56,631 nucleotides of DNA, taken from the NCBI GenBank assembly GCA_021811085.1, contig JAJZPQ010000021.1, positions 1 through 56,631 of the forward strand, written 5' to 3'. The translations under genes and the position numbers were made by a program. The stretch comes from Pseudomonadota bacterium (GTDB lineage: Bacteria > Pseudomonadota > Gammaproteobacteria > Burkholderiales > SG8-39). Positions within the stretch are counted from its first letter, which is position 1. Each line of letters starts with the position of its first letter. Of this stretch, positions 29,601 to 38,635 are shown one piece after another. Under the pieces are notes generated by a model that was not told the DNA's origin, searched no databases, and worked only from the letters and a program-made list of their open reading frames with translations.

Positions 29601-32159
29601 TCAAGCCCAGATCATCAGCCCCAGTTCGAACGGATGGGTGAGGAACTCATGCCAGGGATAGGCGCGGATGCGCATATCCAACCTGCCGCAGAACTCCGGC
29701 GCAAGTTCCAGCACATAGTGGTGTTCGCCATCGGCGCCGGCACCTTGCGCGCTAAAGCGGTAGCTCGTCGTTTGTTCCTTGCCCTGCATTCCGGTGCGTG
29801 TGATCAGCAACTCCACCGCCACGTCTTCGGGCTTCAACTGGTTCAGCTTTAGCGCCGCTTCGAGGTGCAAGGCGTCGCCGAACTGAATGCGCCGCTTCGG
29901 CTCATCCAGCCGCCGCAACGCCACCCCGGGCCAGGCTTCGCGCACACGCGCTTTCCATGCCGCAATCGAACGCGCGAGCTCGAACTGGTTCTCGGCGTAG
30001 CGGCGGCCCTGCTGCGCGGCGGGCTGATAGCAATTGCTGACGTATTCGCCCAGCATGCGCGCGGAATTGAAGCGCGGCAGCAGGCTGGAGATGGAGCGCT
30101 TCGCGAGCTTGACCCATTCGGGCGAATAGCCGCAGGCCTCGCGCTTGTAGTAAAGCGGAATGACATGATCCTGCAGTATTTCGTAAAGCGTGCGCGCTTC
30201 CTCGCGATTGCGGTTCGCATCGTCCAGCCCGGCGGCCGCCGGCTTGATCGCCCAGCCGTTGGTGCCGTCGTAGCCTTCGCCCCACCAGCCGTCGAGCACG
30301 GACAGATTGACCACGCCGTTGAGCGCCGCCTTCATGCCCGAGGTGCCCGAGGCCTCGAGCGGATAGACCGGATTGTTGAGCCAGACGTCGACGCCGGAAA
30401 CCATGCGCCGGCCCAGGCGCAGATCGTAGCCTTCGACCAGCAGGATCTTGCCTTCGAATTCCGGCATCTGCGCCACCTGCATCACGCGCCGGATCAGATC
30501 CTGCCCGGGCACGTCGGCCGGATGCGCCTTGCCTGCGAACAGGAACAGCACCGGGCGCAGCGGGTCGCCCAGCAGCTGGCGCAGCCAGTCCAGATTCTCG
30601 AACAGCAGCGTCGCGCGCTTGTAGGTGGCGAAGCGGCGGCCGAAGCCGATGATGAGCACGGTCGGATTGTCCGGGTTGCACAGGCTGAGCAGCCGGTCCA
30701 GGTGCGCTTCGCTGCCCTGATTGCGCGCGTTCTGTTCGCGCAGGCGGTAGCGCACCAAGTGCAGCAGCTGCGACTTCAGGTGCTGGCGCGTACTCCAGAA
30801 AACATGGTCGGGCACTTCGCTGATCTGGTCCCAGCAGTCCTGGTCGCCCAGGCGCTGGCTCCAGCCGTAGCCGAGGAAGTGGTCGAACGCATCGGCCCAT
30901 TCCGGCGACAGGAACGTCGGCACATGCACGCCGTTGGTGATCGAGGTGATCGGATTTTCTTCCGGCGGAATTTGCGGCCACAGGTTTCCGAGGATGTGCG
31001 AGGACACGCCGCCGTGAATCTTGGAGACGCCGTTGTGGAAGCGCGAGCCGCGCACGGCGAGCGTGGTCATGTTGAATTCGGCCGCACCCGGGCTCAGTCC
31101 CAGCGACAGCAGCCGCTCGCTCGGGACGCGCAGTTCGTCGCAGCAGCCCTGAAAGTAATGCAGCAGCATCTGCGTGGTGAAATGATCGTGGCCCGCGGGC
31201 ACCGGGGTATGCGTGGTGAACACCGTGTTCACCGCGACCGCCTCGAGCGCGGTGGCGAAATCCAGCCCCTGCTGCACCAGCGTGCGCAAGCGTTCCAGGA
31301 TCAGGAATGCCGCGTGCCCTTCATTGATATGCCAGACCGTGGGCTTCAAGCCGAGCGCGGCCAGCGCGCGCACCCCGCCGACGCCGAGCACGATTTCCTG
31401 TTCGATGCGCGTGGTGCGGTCGCCGCCGTAGAGCTGGTGCGCGATGTTGCGGTCGTGCGCGGTGTTCTCGTCGATGTCCGTGTCGAGCAGGTACAGGTTC
31501 ACGCAGCCGACGCGCACATGCCAGACTTTCGCCATCACCACGCGGCCGGGGAAATCGACGCCGATTTTCAACTCCGAGCCGTCGACGCGATGCACCGGCG
31601 CAATCGGCAGATCCTCGAAATCCGAATCCACGTAGGTGGCGCGCTGATTGCCGGAGCTGTCTATGGTCTGGAAGAAATAGCCCTGGCGGTAGAGCAGGCC
31701 GACGCCGACGAAAGGCAGGCGCATGTCGCTCGCGGCCTTGCAGTGATCCCCCGCCAGTATGCCGAGGCCGCCCGAGTAGATCGGCAGGCTTTCGTGGAAG
31801 CCGAATTCGGCGCAGAAGTAGGCAATCAGCTCGGATTCCGCCAGCGGCGCTTCCGCCGCGTCGCGCCGCGTCTGCTCGCCGTGATAGCTGTCGTAGGCCG
31901 AGAGCACGCGGTTGTAGTTGTCGATGAATACCTTGTCCTCGGCCGCGTCGATCAGACGCTGCTGGTCGATGCGCTTGAGCAAAGCCTTGGGACTGTGCCC
32001 GACGATGTTCCACAAGGTCGGATCCAGGCGCGAAAACAGCGCGCGCGTAGGCATGATGTCCCAGCTGTACCACAGGTTGTTGGCGAGTTCCTCCAGCCGC
32101 TGCAGCCGCTGCGGGATTTTCGGATTGACCTCGAGGTTGAATACGGTGCCGGGTTGCAT
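29601..32159 (-). CDS. glgP: Alpha-glucan phosphorylase GlgP (GT35)
   Basis: GlgP releases glucose-1-phosphate from alpha-1,4-glucan chains with PLP as cofactor. The start at 32159 (MQPGTVFNLEVNP) has an AGAGGCAG site and gives 852 residues. The N-terminal ~110 residues resemble the DUF3417 region of the compact GlgP type (RLEELANNLWYSWDIMPTRA). The catalytic part includes PIYSGGLGILAGDH, WHINEGHAAFLILERL, and the PLP-lysine motif LEASGTSGMKAALNGVVNL. The C-terminus contains a modest all-beta extension. It is convergent with glgA, completing a synthesis and breakdown set with glgC and the GH57 enzyme. Confidence 0.95.
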   Translation of the reverse strand: MQPGTVFNLEVNPKIPQRLQRLEELANNLWYSWDIMPTRALFSRLDPTLWNIVGHSPKALLKRIDQQRLIDAAEDKVFIDNYNRVLSAYDSYHGEQTRRDAAEAPLAESELIAYFCAEFGFHESLPIYSGGLGILAGDHCKAASDMRLPFVGVGLLYRQGYFFQTIDSSGNQRATYVDSDFEDLPIAPVHRVDGSELKIGVDFPGRVVMAKVWHVRVGCVNLYLLDTDIDENTAHDRNIAHQLYGGDRTTRIEQEIVLGVGGVRALAALGLKPTVWHINEGHAAFLILERLRTLVQQGLDFATALEAVAVNTVFTTHTPVPAGHDHFTTQMLLHYFQGCCDELRVPSERLLSLGLSPGAAEFNMTTLAVRGSRFHNGVSKIHGGVSSHILGNLWPQIPPEENPITSITNGVHVPTFLSPEWADAFDHFLGYGWSQRLGDQDCWDQISEVPDHVFWSTRQHLKSQLLHLVRYRLREQNARNQGSEAHLDRLLSLCNPDNPTVLIIGFGRRFATYKRATLLFENLDWLRQLLGDPLRPVLFLFAGKAHPADVPGQDLIRRVMQVAQMPEFEGKILLVEGYDLRLGRRMVSGVDVWLNNPVYPLEASGTSGMKAALNGVVNLSVLDGWWGEGYDGTNGWAIKPAAAGLDDANRNREEARTLYEILQDHVIPLYYKREACGYSPEWVKLAKRSISSLLPRFNSARMLGEYVSNCYQPAAQQGRRYAENQFELARSIAAWKARVREAWPGVALRRLDEPKRRIQFGDALHLEAALKLNQLKPEDVAVELLITRTGMQGKEQTTSYRFSAQGAGADGEHHYVLELAPEFCGRLDMRIRAYPWHEFLTHPFELGLMIWA

Positions 32160-32308
32160 GATCTGCCTCTGTTCTGGGCAAGGCGCCAAGCGGCGCCCCG
32201 AAGACATTTGAGTTTGGACTTGCCGGAATTATAGCGCCACGACAAAAATCAAGACCCGTCGCAAAAGTCGCTTTGCCACGGCCCGATTTGAGGAAAGCCA
32301 GAGAGGCC

Positions 32309-32330
32309 ACGCTTGCGTTCGCGCAAGCGT
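32309..32330. terminator. 9-bp perfect hairpin with a TTCG loop, downstream of egtD
   Basis: ACGCTTGCG-TTCG-CGCAAGCGT forms a perfect stem 17 bp beyond the egtD stop. No T-run follows on the minus strand, so it may stabilise the egtD 3' end rather than terminate fully. It separates egtD from glgP. Confidence 0.45.
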
Positions 32331-32346
32331 CGGCGCGCGAAGGCGC

Positions 32347-33333
32347 CTAGGTCGCGATCATCCCGTGCACGCTGAACAGGTTGGCGGCATCGGTCCAGGT
32401 CTCGCCCGGCGCGAAGCCGCCGCGCTGCGCCACGGCGCGGAATTCGTCGACGCTGTACTTGCAGGAAATCTCGGTGAGTATGGTTTCGCCCTGGCGGAAG
32501 TGGAAACGCTCGCCGCCGACGTGCACGAACTGGGACGCCAGGCTTTCGAGGTGCATCTCGATCCAGCCCTTGTTCTCGTCGTAGAACGCATGGTGGCGGA
32601 AGCGCCGCAGCTGGAAATCGCCGCCAAGCTCGCGGTTGATGCGCGCGAGCAGATTGAGGTTGAATGCGGCGGTCACGCCCGCGGCGTCGTCGTAGGCGGC
32701 GTCGAGCAGCGACTTGTCCTTCTTCAGGTCGACGCCGATCAGCAGCGCGCCGCCCGCGCCGACCATGCGCCGGGCGAGTTGCAAGAACTCGATCGCCTCC
32801 TGCGGGGTGAAATTGCCGATGGTCGATCCGGGGAAATACACCGCTTTCTTGCGGATCGGCACACCCACGAATACCGGCAGCGTCAGCGGCTTGGTGTAGT
32901 CGGCGCACACGCCGTTGATGTTGAGCCAGGGGAACAGCTGCGCCAATCCGGCTGCGGCTGCGTGCAGGGCCTCGCCGGCGATATCGATGGGCACATACAG
33001 CGGCGGCTGCAATTGCTCGAGCAGCAGGCGCGTTTTCCGGCTCGAGCCGCTGCCGAACTCGATCAACTGGCAGTCCGGGCCGAGAAAGCTCGCCATCGCG
33101 GCGGCATGCTCGCTCATGATCGCGAGTTCGGTGCGGGTGGGATAGTACTCGGGCGATTCGCAGATCTGCTCGAACAAGTCGCAGCCGCGCGCGTCGTAGA
33201 AGTACTTCGGCGGCAGCGCCTTGTGCGGCCGGGCCAGGCCCGTCAGCACCTCGTCCAGAAAGGACCTGCCTTCGGGCAGGAAATTGTAGAAGCGCACCAC
33301 CCCTTGCGCGGGGCGCTGCTGCGGCTGTGCCAT
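32347..33333 (-). CDS. egtD: L-histidine N(alpha)-methyltransferase EgtD
   Basis: EgtD trimethylates histidine to hercynine with three SAM, the first step of ergothioneine synthesis. The ATG at 33333 follows GGAGGGTGGA closely and gives 328 residues. Family motifs are PPKYFYDARGCDLFEQICES, EYYPTRTELAIMSEH, the SAM loop LIEFGSGSSRKTRLLLEQL, AVYFPGSTIGNFTPQEAIEF and LLIGVDLKKDKSLLDAAY. No egtB, egtC or egtE is visible, so either egtB is elsewhere or hercynine is used otherwise. It starts 39 bp after the pbpG-like gene in the same direction. Confidence 0.93.
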   Translation of the reverse strand: MAQPQQRPAQGVVRFYNFLPEGRSFLDEVLTGLARPHKALPPKYFYDARGCDLFEQICESPEYYPTRTELAIMSEHAAAMASFLGPDCQLIEFGSGSSRKTRLLLEQLQPPLYVPIDIAGEALHAAAAGLAQLFPWLNINGVCADYTKPLTLPVFVGVPIRKKAVYFPGSTIGNFTPQEAIEFLQLARRMVGAGGALLIGVDLKKDKSLLDAAYDDAAGVTAAFNLNLLARINRELGGDFQLRRFRHHAFYDENKGWIEMHLESLASQFVHVGGERFHFRQGETILTEISCKYSVDEFRAVAQRGGFAPGETWTDAANLFSVHGMIAT

Positions 33334-33372
33334 TCCACCCTCCAACACCGGTTGGACCGGCGCGCCCGCGCT

Positions 33373-34299
33373 TCAGCCAGGCGCTTGTCTGTTGCCTTCC
33401 TGCGCCGCCCGGCGCACACCGGTGTTCGGCCTCGCATTCGCTTCGAGCCAGGCCTTGACGCGGTTGGCGTCACCGATACGCGAGAGTTTGCCCCAGGAAT
33501 CCAGTAGCACGATGATCACCTGGCGCTCGGCCAGCTTCGCCTGCAGCACCAGGCAGTGGCCGGCGTCGTTGGTGAAGCCGGTCTTGGACAGGCCGATATG
33601 CCATCTTTCGTTCGACACCAGCCGGTCGGTGTTGCGGTAGGCCAGCGGCCTGCCGGCAACCTGCACCTCGTGACCGGCGGTCGTGGTGTATTCGCGGATG
33701 AGTTCGTAGCGGTGCGCGGCGCGCACCATTTTGACCAGATCCTCGGCGCTCGCCACGTTGGCGCTGGAGAGGCCGGTCGCATCATCGAAGTGCGTGCCGC
33801 TCATGCCCAGCATCTGCGCCTTGTGATTCATGGCGCGCCTGAACTCATCCATGCCGCCGGGAAAGGTGGTGCGCGCCAGGGCCGCTGCCGCGCGGTTCTC
33901 CGAGGACATCAGCGCGAGGCGCAGCAATTCATCGCGGGAGAGGCTTGCGCCCGGTTTCAGGCGCGAGCGCGTGCCGCGCAGGTAATCCATGTCCGCAGTC
34001 GAGATGGTGACCGCTTGATTGAGATCCACGCCTGCGTCCAGCACCACCATCGCGGTCATGAGTTTGGTGATCGAAGCGATCGGGGTTACCGCGCTTGCAT
34101 TCTTGCCGTACAGAACCTCCCCGGTTTCCGCGTCCTGCACGATTGCGGAGGCGGAGCGCAGCGCCAGGCGCTGCGGCTGTGCCGGCGCGTGTGCGTACTT
34201 GAGCGCGTGTCTATGCGCTTGCGCCTGGCCCGGGTAGGCGATGCAGGCCAGGCTCAAACTCAAGCCGAGACAAGACAATATTTGGCGTACGGACAGCAA
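33373..34299 (-). CDS. pbpG: D-alanyl-D-alanine endopeptidase, PbpG/PBP7 type (S11)
   Basis: The 308-residue protein has a signal peptide (LSCLGLSLSLACIAYPGQAQA) and a class C low-molecular-weight PBP domain. Catalytic motifs are SITKLMTAMVVLD (SxxK), LMSSENRAAAALART (SxN) and IGLSKTGFTNDAGHC (KTG). It lacks the long C-terminal domain and amphipathic helix of PBP5, which points to the PBP7 endopeptidase type that cuts cross-links in periplasmic peptidoglycan. Downstream it is followed by egtD after 39 bp. A candidate promoter lies 36 bp upstream. Confidence 0.9.
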   Translation of the reverse strand: MLSVRQILSCLGLSLSLACIAYPGQAQAHRHALKYAHAPAQPQRLALRSASAIVQDAETGEVLYGKNASAVTPIASITKLMTAMVVLDAGVDLNQAVTISTADMDYLRGTRSRLKPGASLSRDELLRLALMSSENRAAAALARTTFPGGMDEFRRAMNHKAQMLGMSGTHFDDATGLSSANVASAEDLVKMVRAAHRYELIREYTTTAGHEVQVAGRPLAYRNTDRLVSNERWHIGLSKTGFTNDAGHCLVLQAKLAERQVIIVLLDSWGKLSRIGDANRVKAWLEANARPNTGVRRAAQEGNRQAPG

Positions 34300-34334
34300 G
34301 ATTCTCCTCCCGCAGCGAGCTAGGCGTTTGCCGC

Positions 34335-34363
34335 AGTCTAGCGACCAAACCGAAGTTTGGCAA
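34335..34363 (-). promoter_or_regulatory. Candidate promoter of pbpG with an internal hairpin
   Basis: On the minus strand TTGCCA (34363-34358), a 17-bp spacer and TAGACT (34340-34335) lie 36 bp before the pbpG ATG. The spacer includes most of CCAAAC-TTCG-GTTTGG (34360-34345), a perfect 6-bp stem with a C(UUCG)G tetraloop, which could instead end transcription from the upstream ABC transporter gene. No T-run follows it. Confidence 0.45.
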
Positions 34364-34390
34364 GCAAAAATAATAGGATACGGGTTTTAC

Positions 34391-36262
34391 CTAATGCGAA
34401 ATTTGAAGAGCTTCCGGCGCCTTCAGCGAACCCAAGCTCTGCGATCGCATGAGTTGCGACTCCTCCTGCTGCTGCAGCGCCCACATTTGCGCGTAGGCGC
34501 CGTTGCGCTCCAGCAATTCGCGGTGAGCGCCGCGCTCGATAATGCGCCCCGCATCCATGACCAGGATCTGGTCCGCATCCATCACCGTGGACAGGCGGTG
34601 CGCGATCACGAGCGTAGTATGGCCCTGCGCGATGCGTGCGAGTTCCCCCTGGATCGATTTCTCGGTTTCCGAATCCAGCGCCGAGGTGGCTTCGTCGAAA
34701 ATCAGGATGGCGGGATTCTTGAGGATTGCGCGCGCGATCGCGACGCGCTGCTTTTCGCCGCCGGAGAGCTTCAGCCCGCGCTCGCCCACCTGCGCCTCGT
34801 ATTTGTCGGGCAGGCTTTCGATGAACTCGTGGATATGCGCCGCACGCGCTGCTTCGATCACTTCCGCACGCGTCGCCTCCGGGCGGCCGTACTGGATGTT
34901 GTAGTAAATGCTGTCGTTGAACAGCACCGTGTCCTGCGGCACGATGCCGATCGCAGCGCGCAGGCTCCCCTGCTGCAGCGCGCGGATGTCACTGCCGTTG
35001 ATGCGGATCGCGCCTCCGCCGACGTCGTAGAAGCGGTACAGCAGGCGCGCCAGCGTGGACTTGCCGGCTCCGGAGTGCCCGACCACCGCGACCTTGCTGC
35101 CCGCGGGCACGTCGAAACTCAGGTCGAACAGGATCTGGCGCTTCGGGTCGTAGGAAAAATCCACGTGCTCGAAGCGGATCGAGGCGCTGCCCGGCGCGAG
35201 CGGCAGCGCGCCGGGGCTGTCCTGGATTTCGCGGTTCTGCTCCAGCAGACGGAACATCCGGTCGGTGTCGATCAGCGCCTGCTTGATCTCGCGGTACACC
35301 ATGCCGAGGAAGTTGAGCGGGATATAGAGCTGGATCAGCAGGCCGTTGATCAGCACCAGGTCGCCCAGCGTCAGCGTCTTCGCCACCACGCCTTCGGCGG
35401 CGAGGATCATGAGCAGGGTCACGGCGATCGCGATGACGAAGCTCTGGCCGACGTTGAGCAGCCCGAGCGACATTTCGTTTCTGACCGCCGCCGTTTCGTA
35501 CTTGCGCAGGTTGTCGTCGTAGCGCCGCGCCTCGTACTCCTCGTTGTTGAAGTACTTCACCGTCTCGTAATTGAGCAGGCTGTCGATGGCGCGGGTGTTG
35601 GCCTTCGAATCGAGCTCGTTCGCCTGGCGGCGGATGTCCATGCGCCACTCGGTGACGCTGACGGTGAAGAAGATGTACACCGCGACCGCGGCGAAGGTGA
35701 CGGCGGCGAAGCGCCAGTCGAACTTGGTCAGCAGCACCACCGCCACCAGGCTGAATTCCAGGATCACCGGAATGACGGAAAACAGCATGAACGAGAGCAG
35801 CGTGGAAATGCCGCGCGTGCCGCGCTCGATGTCGCGCGTCACGCCGCCGGTCTGGCGATCGAGGTGAAAGCGCAGGCTCAGACTGTGCAGATGGCGGAAC
35901 ACGGTGAGCGCGACGCGGCGGATGGCGCGCTGCGTCACGCGCACGAACACCACGTCGCGCAGTTCGGCGAACAGCACCGTGGACAGTCGCAGCACGCCGT
36001 AGGCGAGGAGCAGCGCCAGCGGCAGCGCAAGCACCTGCTGCTGCGGCGAGAGCGCATCCACGATGCGCTTGAGCAGCAGCGGCACGCCGACATTGGCGAA
36101 CTTGGCCGTCGCGAGGAACGTCAGCGCGACCAGCACCCGCCACTTGTATTCCGCGAGGTAGGGCAACAGCATGCCGACCGCGCGCCATTCGTTGCGCCGC
36201 GCGGCGGAAGCGGGCGCTGCGGCGTCTACGGATGAAGTAAAGGATCGGCGTCCATGTGCCAT
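34391..36262 (-). CDS. ABC exporter, Atm1/HMT-type (fused permease and ATPase)
   Basis: The 623-residue half-transporter has a six-helix ABC permease domain (about 25-330) and an ATPase domain (about 360-600). The latter has Walker A VVGHSGAGKSTLARLLYRF, signature KLSGGEKQRVAIARA, Walker B ILIFDEATSALDSETEKS and the His switch LVIAHRLSTVMDAD. Sequence such as LEQNREIQDSP, ADTGGVTRDIERG-like loop (QTGGVTRDIERGTRGIS) and FFNEEYEARRYD-like loop (YFNNEEYEARRYDDN) match the Atm1/ABCB7 group, exporters of glutathione-related or Fe-S-related compounds. The real substrate is unknown. It is separate from neighbours, with hairpins on both sides. Confidence 0.9.
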   Translation of the reverse strand: MAHGRRSFTSSVDAAAPASAARRNEWRAVGMLLPYLAEYKWRVLVALTFLATAKFANVGVPLLLKRIVDALSPQQQVLALPLALLLAYGVLRLSTVLFAELRDVVFVRVTQRAIRRVALTVFRHLHSLSLRFHLDRQTGGVTRDIERGTRGISTLLSFMLFSVIPVILEFSLVAVVLLTKFDWRFAAVTFAAVAVYIFFTVSVTEWRMDIRRQANELDSKANTRAIDSLLNYETVKYFNNEEYEARRYDDNLRKYETAAVRNEMSLGLLNVGQSFVIAIAVTLLMILAAEGVVAKTLTLGDLVLINGLLIQLYIPLNFLGMVYREIKQALIDTDRMFRLLEQNREIQDSPGALPLAPGSASIRFEHVDFSYDPKRQILFDLSFDVPAGSKVAVVGHSGAGKSTLARLLYRFYDVGGGAIRINGSDIRALQQGSLRAAIGIVPQDTVLFNDSIYYNIQYGRPEATRAEVIEAARAAHIHEFIESLPDKYEAQVGERGLKLSGGEKQRVAIARAILKNPAILIFDEATSALDSETEKSIQGELARIAQGHTTLVIAHRLSTVMDADQILVMDAGRIIERGAHRELLERNGAYAQMWALQQQEESQLMRSQSLGSLKAPEALQISH

Positions 36263-36291
36263 ATTGGACCGGGATAAGAGTCGGTAACGAA

Positions 36292-36313
36292 ACGAGGGGA
36301 TATCTCCCCTCGT
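36292..36313. terminator. 9-bp perfect inverted repeat upstream of the ABC exporter
   Basis: ACGAGGGGA-TATC-TCCCCTCGT lies 30 bp before the exporter ATG and 179 bp beyond the stop of the next gene up. In the transcribed direction it is followed by TTCGTTACC, a poor T-run. It may act as a partial terminator for the upstream gene or as an operator of the exporter. The rest of the 229-bp gap (36263-36491) shows nothing else recognisable. Confidence 0.4.
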
Positions 36314-36491
36314 GCTCCCCTATATCAGGCCGCAACAAAATGACTGCTGTTACGGCTTCTAAGAATTGCGGCTCGATTCGGCTACAGGCTCAGCCGGCGC
36401 CGAACGGCGCGCGGCCACTGCAGGGATGCCATTTTCGCACAGCGAGGCGAAACTTGCCCTCCCGGCGCCGGCCGCAACAGCGCAGTTCAGT

Positions 36492-37064
36492 TCATTGCGG
36501 CATTGCAGACGAACGCTGCGGCAGCCATATTTTGATTACATGGGGACGTGCAGGAACGTGCGGCACCGCGCTCACCGCAGAATTCGACACCACCAACACC
36601 GGCTCGGGCGCAGCGTTCACCGGCGCTTCGTCCATGGCGTAGGAACCATACGGGAGCGCGTCCGCGCGCGCCTGCGCAGCGACGCCGCTGCCGGATCGGC
36701 CGTGATTGGCGGTGAGTTTAATTCCTGCCTCTATCGGATTGATGTTGGCTGCGGACCACAGGCCCCAGGCCAACCCACCCAGCAGCAACACCGGATTGCT
36801 CAATCCGGCCAATAGCGCGAGCGACCGGCCAAATAAGGTGCTGCTGACTACCGCATTGGTGCGCTGCAGGCCCAGGCGCTCCACCGGATCCATCGGCACG
36901 GCATCGAGGACATTGCCGACCAATCCTTTGTAGACCATCTGGTCAAACCCGCTGGAAACAGCGCCGGGATCCGGCCGCGCAGCCGGATCATCCTGCGCCC
37001 AAGCGGGCCCGGCGAGCGCGAGCAGCAGCGCGATGGTGAGCAGAGCCAGACGCGACGCGGGCAT
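36492..37064 (-). CDS. Secreted or membrane hypothetical protein
   Basis: The 190-residue product starts at the ATG at 37064, giving a clean signal peptide (SRLALLTIALLLALAGPAWA, cut before QDD). A second hydrophobic segment (ALLAGLSNPVLLLGGLAWGL) lies about residues 95-114. Between them is a polar region that includes DQMVYKGLVGNVLDAVPMDP, with VERLGLQRTNAVVSS after it. No domain was recognised. It may be a periplasmic protein with one membrane anchor. It is followed by no gene in the same direction for 230 bp and is preceded by the short membrane peptide gene. Confidence 0.6.
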   Translation of the reverse strand: MPASRLALLTIALLLALAGPAWAQDDPAARPDPGAVSSGFDQMVYKGLVGNVLDAVPMDPVERLGLQRTNAVVSSTLFGRSLALLAGLSNPVLLLGGLAWGLWSAANINPIEAGIKLTANHGRSGSGVAAQARADALPYGSYAMDEAPVNAAPEPVLVVSNSAVSAVPHVPARPHVIKIWLPQRSSAMPQ

Positions 37065-37133
37065 GGATGGTCTTATCCGGGTAGGGCAGAGCGTACGTGC
37101 CGGGAGCAAACGCCGCAGCCGATTGCACCGCGC

Positions 37134-37283
37134 TCAGAGCGGACTGCGCCCGCTGATAACCCTGAGCAGGATGACCACGATGGCGATAACCAGCAGCACG
37201 TGGATGAAGCCGCCCATGGTGTAGGAAGTCACCAATCCGAGAAGCCATAAAATGATCAGAACGACGGCGATGGTATAGAGCAT
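37134..37283 (-). CDS. 49-residue two-helix membrane protein (lmo0937 family)
   Basis: The start at 37283 has an AAGGAT ribosome-binding site 8 bp upstream and gives MLYTIAVVLIILWLLGLVTS, a short TMGGFIHV turn and VLLVIAIVVILLRVISG. This two-segment pattern with TSYTMGG is that of the lmo0937 family, small membrane proteins often induced by stress and of unknown mechanism. It lies 69 bp before the secreted hypothetical gene in the same direction. Confidence 0.8.
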   Translation of the reverse strand: MLYTIAVVLIILWLLGLVTSYTMGGFIHVLLVIAIVVILLRVISGRSPL

Positions 37284-37448
37284 GAGAACTATCCTTTTGT
37301 GAACCGGTTGAGACATCCCGGCCTAAGGCTGCAGCCGCAGCGGCAGTGCGCCGCATGTCGGCCTGCAAGCGTGTTTCCGCCGCAGCTCAAAATCGGGGCG
37401 AGTCATGCGGAGGCTGCGCCAATTCTCTGCGTTGCGGCCGGCGTTCTC

Positions 37449-37464
37449 TGTGCGTTGGCGTACA
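37449..37464. promoter_or_regulatory. Inverted repeat, motif copy 1 (Crp-like geometry)
   Basis: TGTGCG-TTGG-CGTACA is a near-perfect 16-bp palindrome, 114 bp before the Crp-like gene start at 37579 and 165 bp before the divergent lmo0937-type start. It is the best-formed of five similar sites in the window. The ~295-bp divergent gap otherwise contains a short direct repeat (GTAGCCTTCG twice near 37486 and 37504). Confidence 0.6.
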
Positions 37465-37578
37465 TACAACCAGGATTTCATAGCGTAGCCTTCGCAGCTA
37501 ACGTAGCCTTCGTATCATGCTGCCGCGCGCGACCGGGTTGCGTGCATGGATGCTTGGTGCTGATTTTTGACATCGGAC

Positions 37579-38373
37579 ATGGACGTTTACACCCCAGCTT
37601 GCCCGCCGCTGCTCGCGCAGCCGAACGTCTCTGCAGCTGCCCGCTGGAACACCGCACCAGCGAAGAAGCGGGCGGCTGTTTCCAGGCAATCGACGCCCGC
37701 GAACAGCCTGCTCGCGGACTTGCCGCGCCATGAGTATCTGCGACTGCTCGGCAATCTGGAGCAGATCGCGCTGACTTACGGCGAGGTGCTGTATGCGCCC
37801 GGCGAACCGATAAGGCACGTCTACTTCCCCAACGACTCCATCGTTTCCCTGCTGACGCTGGTGGACCAGCACCAAGCGCTGGAAGTCGGCCTGGTCGGCC
37901 GCGAAGGCATGGTCGGCATTCCTCTCGCGCTCGAGATCGGAACTTCTCCAGTGCGCGCGCTGGTCCAGGGAAGCGGCACAGCGATGCGCATGAAGGCCGC
38001 GCCCTTCGTCAAAGAACTCCGGCAAAGCCCGGCCTTGCAGCGAGCACTGCACCGCTACACCTACAGTCTGATGACACAGATCACCCAGACGGCTGCCTGC
38101 AACCGCTTTCACGTGGTGGAAGCGCGCCTCGCGCGCTGGCTGCTGATGACCCAGGATCGCATGCAGACGGATTCGTTCCGGCTCACCCAGGATTTCCTGT
38201 CGCAAATGCTGGGCGTGCGCCGCGTCGGCGTGACCAAGGCGGCGCGTATGCTGCAGCAGAACGAGCTGATCCGCTACAGCCGCGGCAACATCAGGATTCT
38301 CGACCGCAACAGCCTGGAAGCGGCCTGTTGCTCGTGCTACGCCATCGTCAAGCACCTGCACGACGCCGCTTAA
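37579..38373 (+). CDS. Crp-family transcription regulator (Crp_2 HTH type)
   Basis: The 264-residue protein has a poorly conserved leader (~50 residues), a cyclic-nucleotide-binding-like domain (about 55-170, with LTYGEVLYAPGEPIRHVYFP and EVGLVGREGMVGIPLAL), and a winged helix of the Crp_2 type (FRLTQDFLSQMLGVRRVGVT). The recognition helix lacks the Crp Glu that reads TGTGA, so a different half-site is expected. The ATG at 37579 is used; a TTG at 37567 is an alternative. A 16-bp Crp-like palindrome lies upstream, and a hairpin terminator with a T-rich tail follows the gene. Confidence 0.88.
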   Translation: MDVYTPACPPLLAQPNVSAAARWNTAPAKKRAAVSRQSTPANSLLADLPRHEYLRLLGNLEQIALTYGEVLYAPGEPIRHVYFPNDSIVSLLTLVDQHQALEVGLVGREGMVGIPLALEIGTSPVRALVQGSGTAMRMKAAPFVKELRQSPALQRALHRYTYSLMTQITQTAACNRFHVVEARLARWLLMTQDRMQTDSFRLTQDFLSQMLGVRRVGVTKAARMLQQNELIRYSRGNIRILDRNSLEAACCSCYAIVKHLHDAA

Positions 38374-38468
38374 GCGCGGCCGGCCCTCTTGTGCGCGCCC
38401 GTGACGCCGCGGGCGATGTCGGTCGCGCGATTTGCCTGCGCCTGGTTGTCGACATGGCCGTTGATCAG

Positions 38469-38497
38469 TGCCTGTCAAGCGACAGGCATTTACTTTT
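38469..38497 (+). terminator. Intrinsic terminator of the Crp-like gene
   Basis: TGCCTGTC-AAGC-GACAGGCA is a perfect 8-bp stem with a 4-nt loop, followed by TTTACTTTT. It lies 95 bp after the stop codon. This is a standard stem plus T-rich tail. Confidence 0.75.
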
Positions 38498-38635
38498 GCG
38501 ACGTCATCGGCGCCGCGTGCGATATTCACCAGCAGGGGTCAACCGATTGGGAACTGCGGCGTTAATCGCAGCACAGACCACAAAAACGTCTGCGTCAGCA
38601 GTACTCCGCAATTCCTCCCTTCTGAAAGAGACCCC

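Noticed and set aside
29865-32234. 789-codon plus-strand open frame
   Set aside because: It is fully antisense to glgP and shows no recognisable domain.
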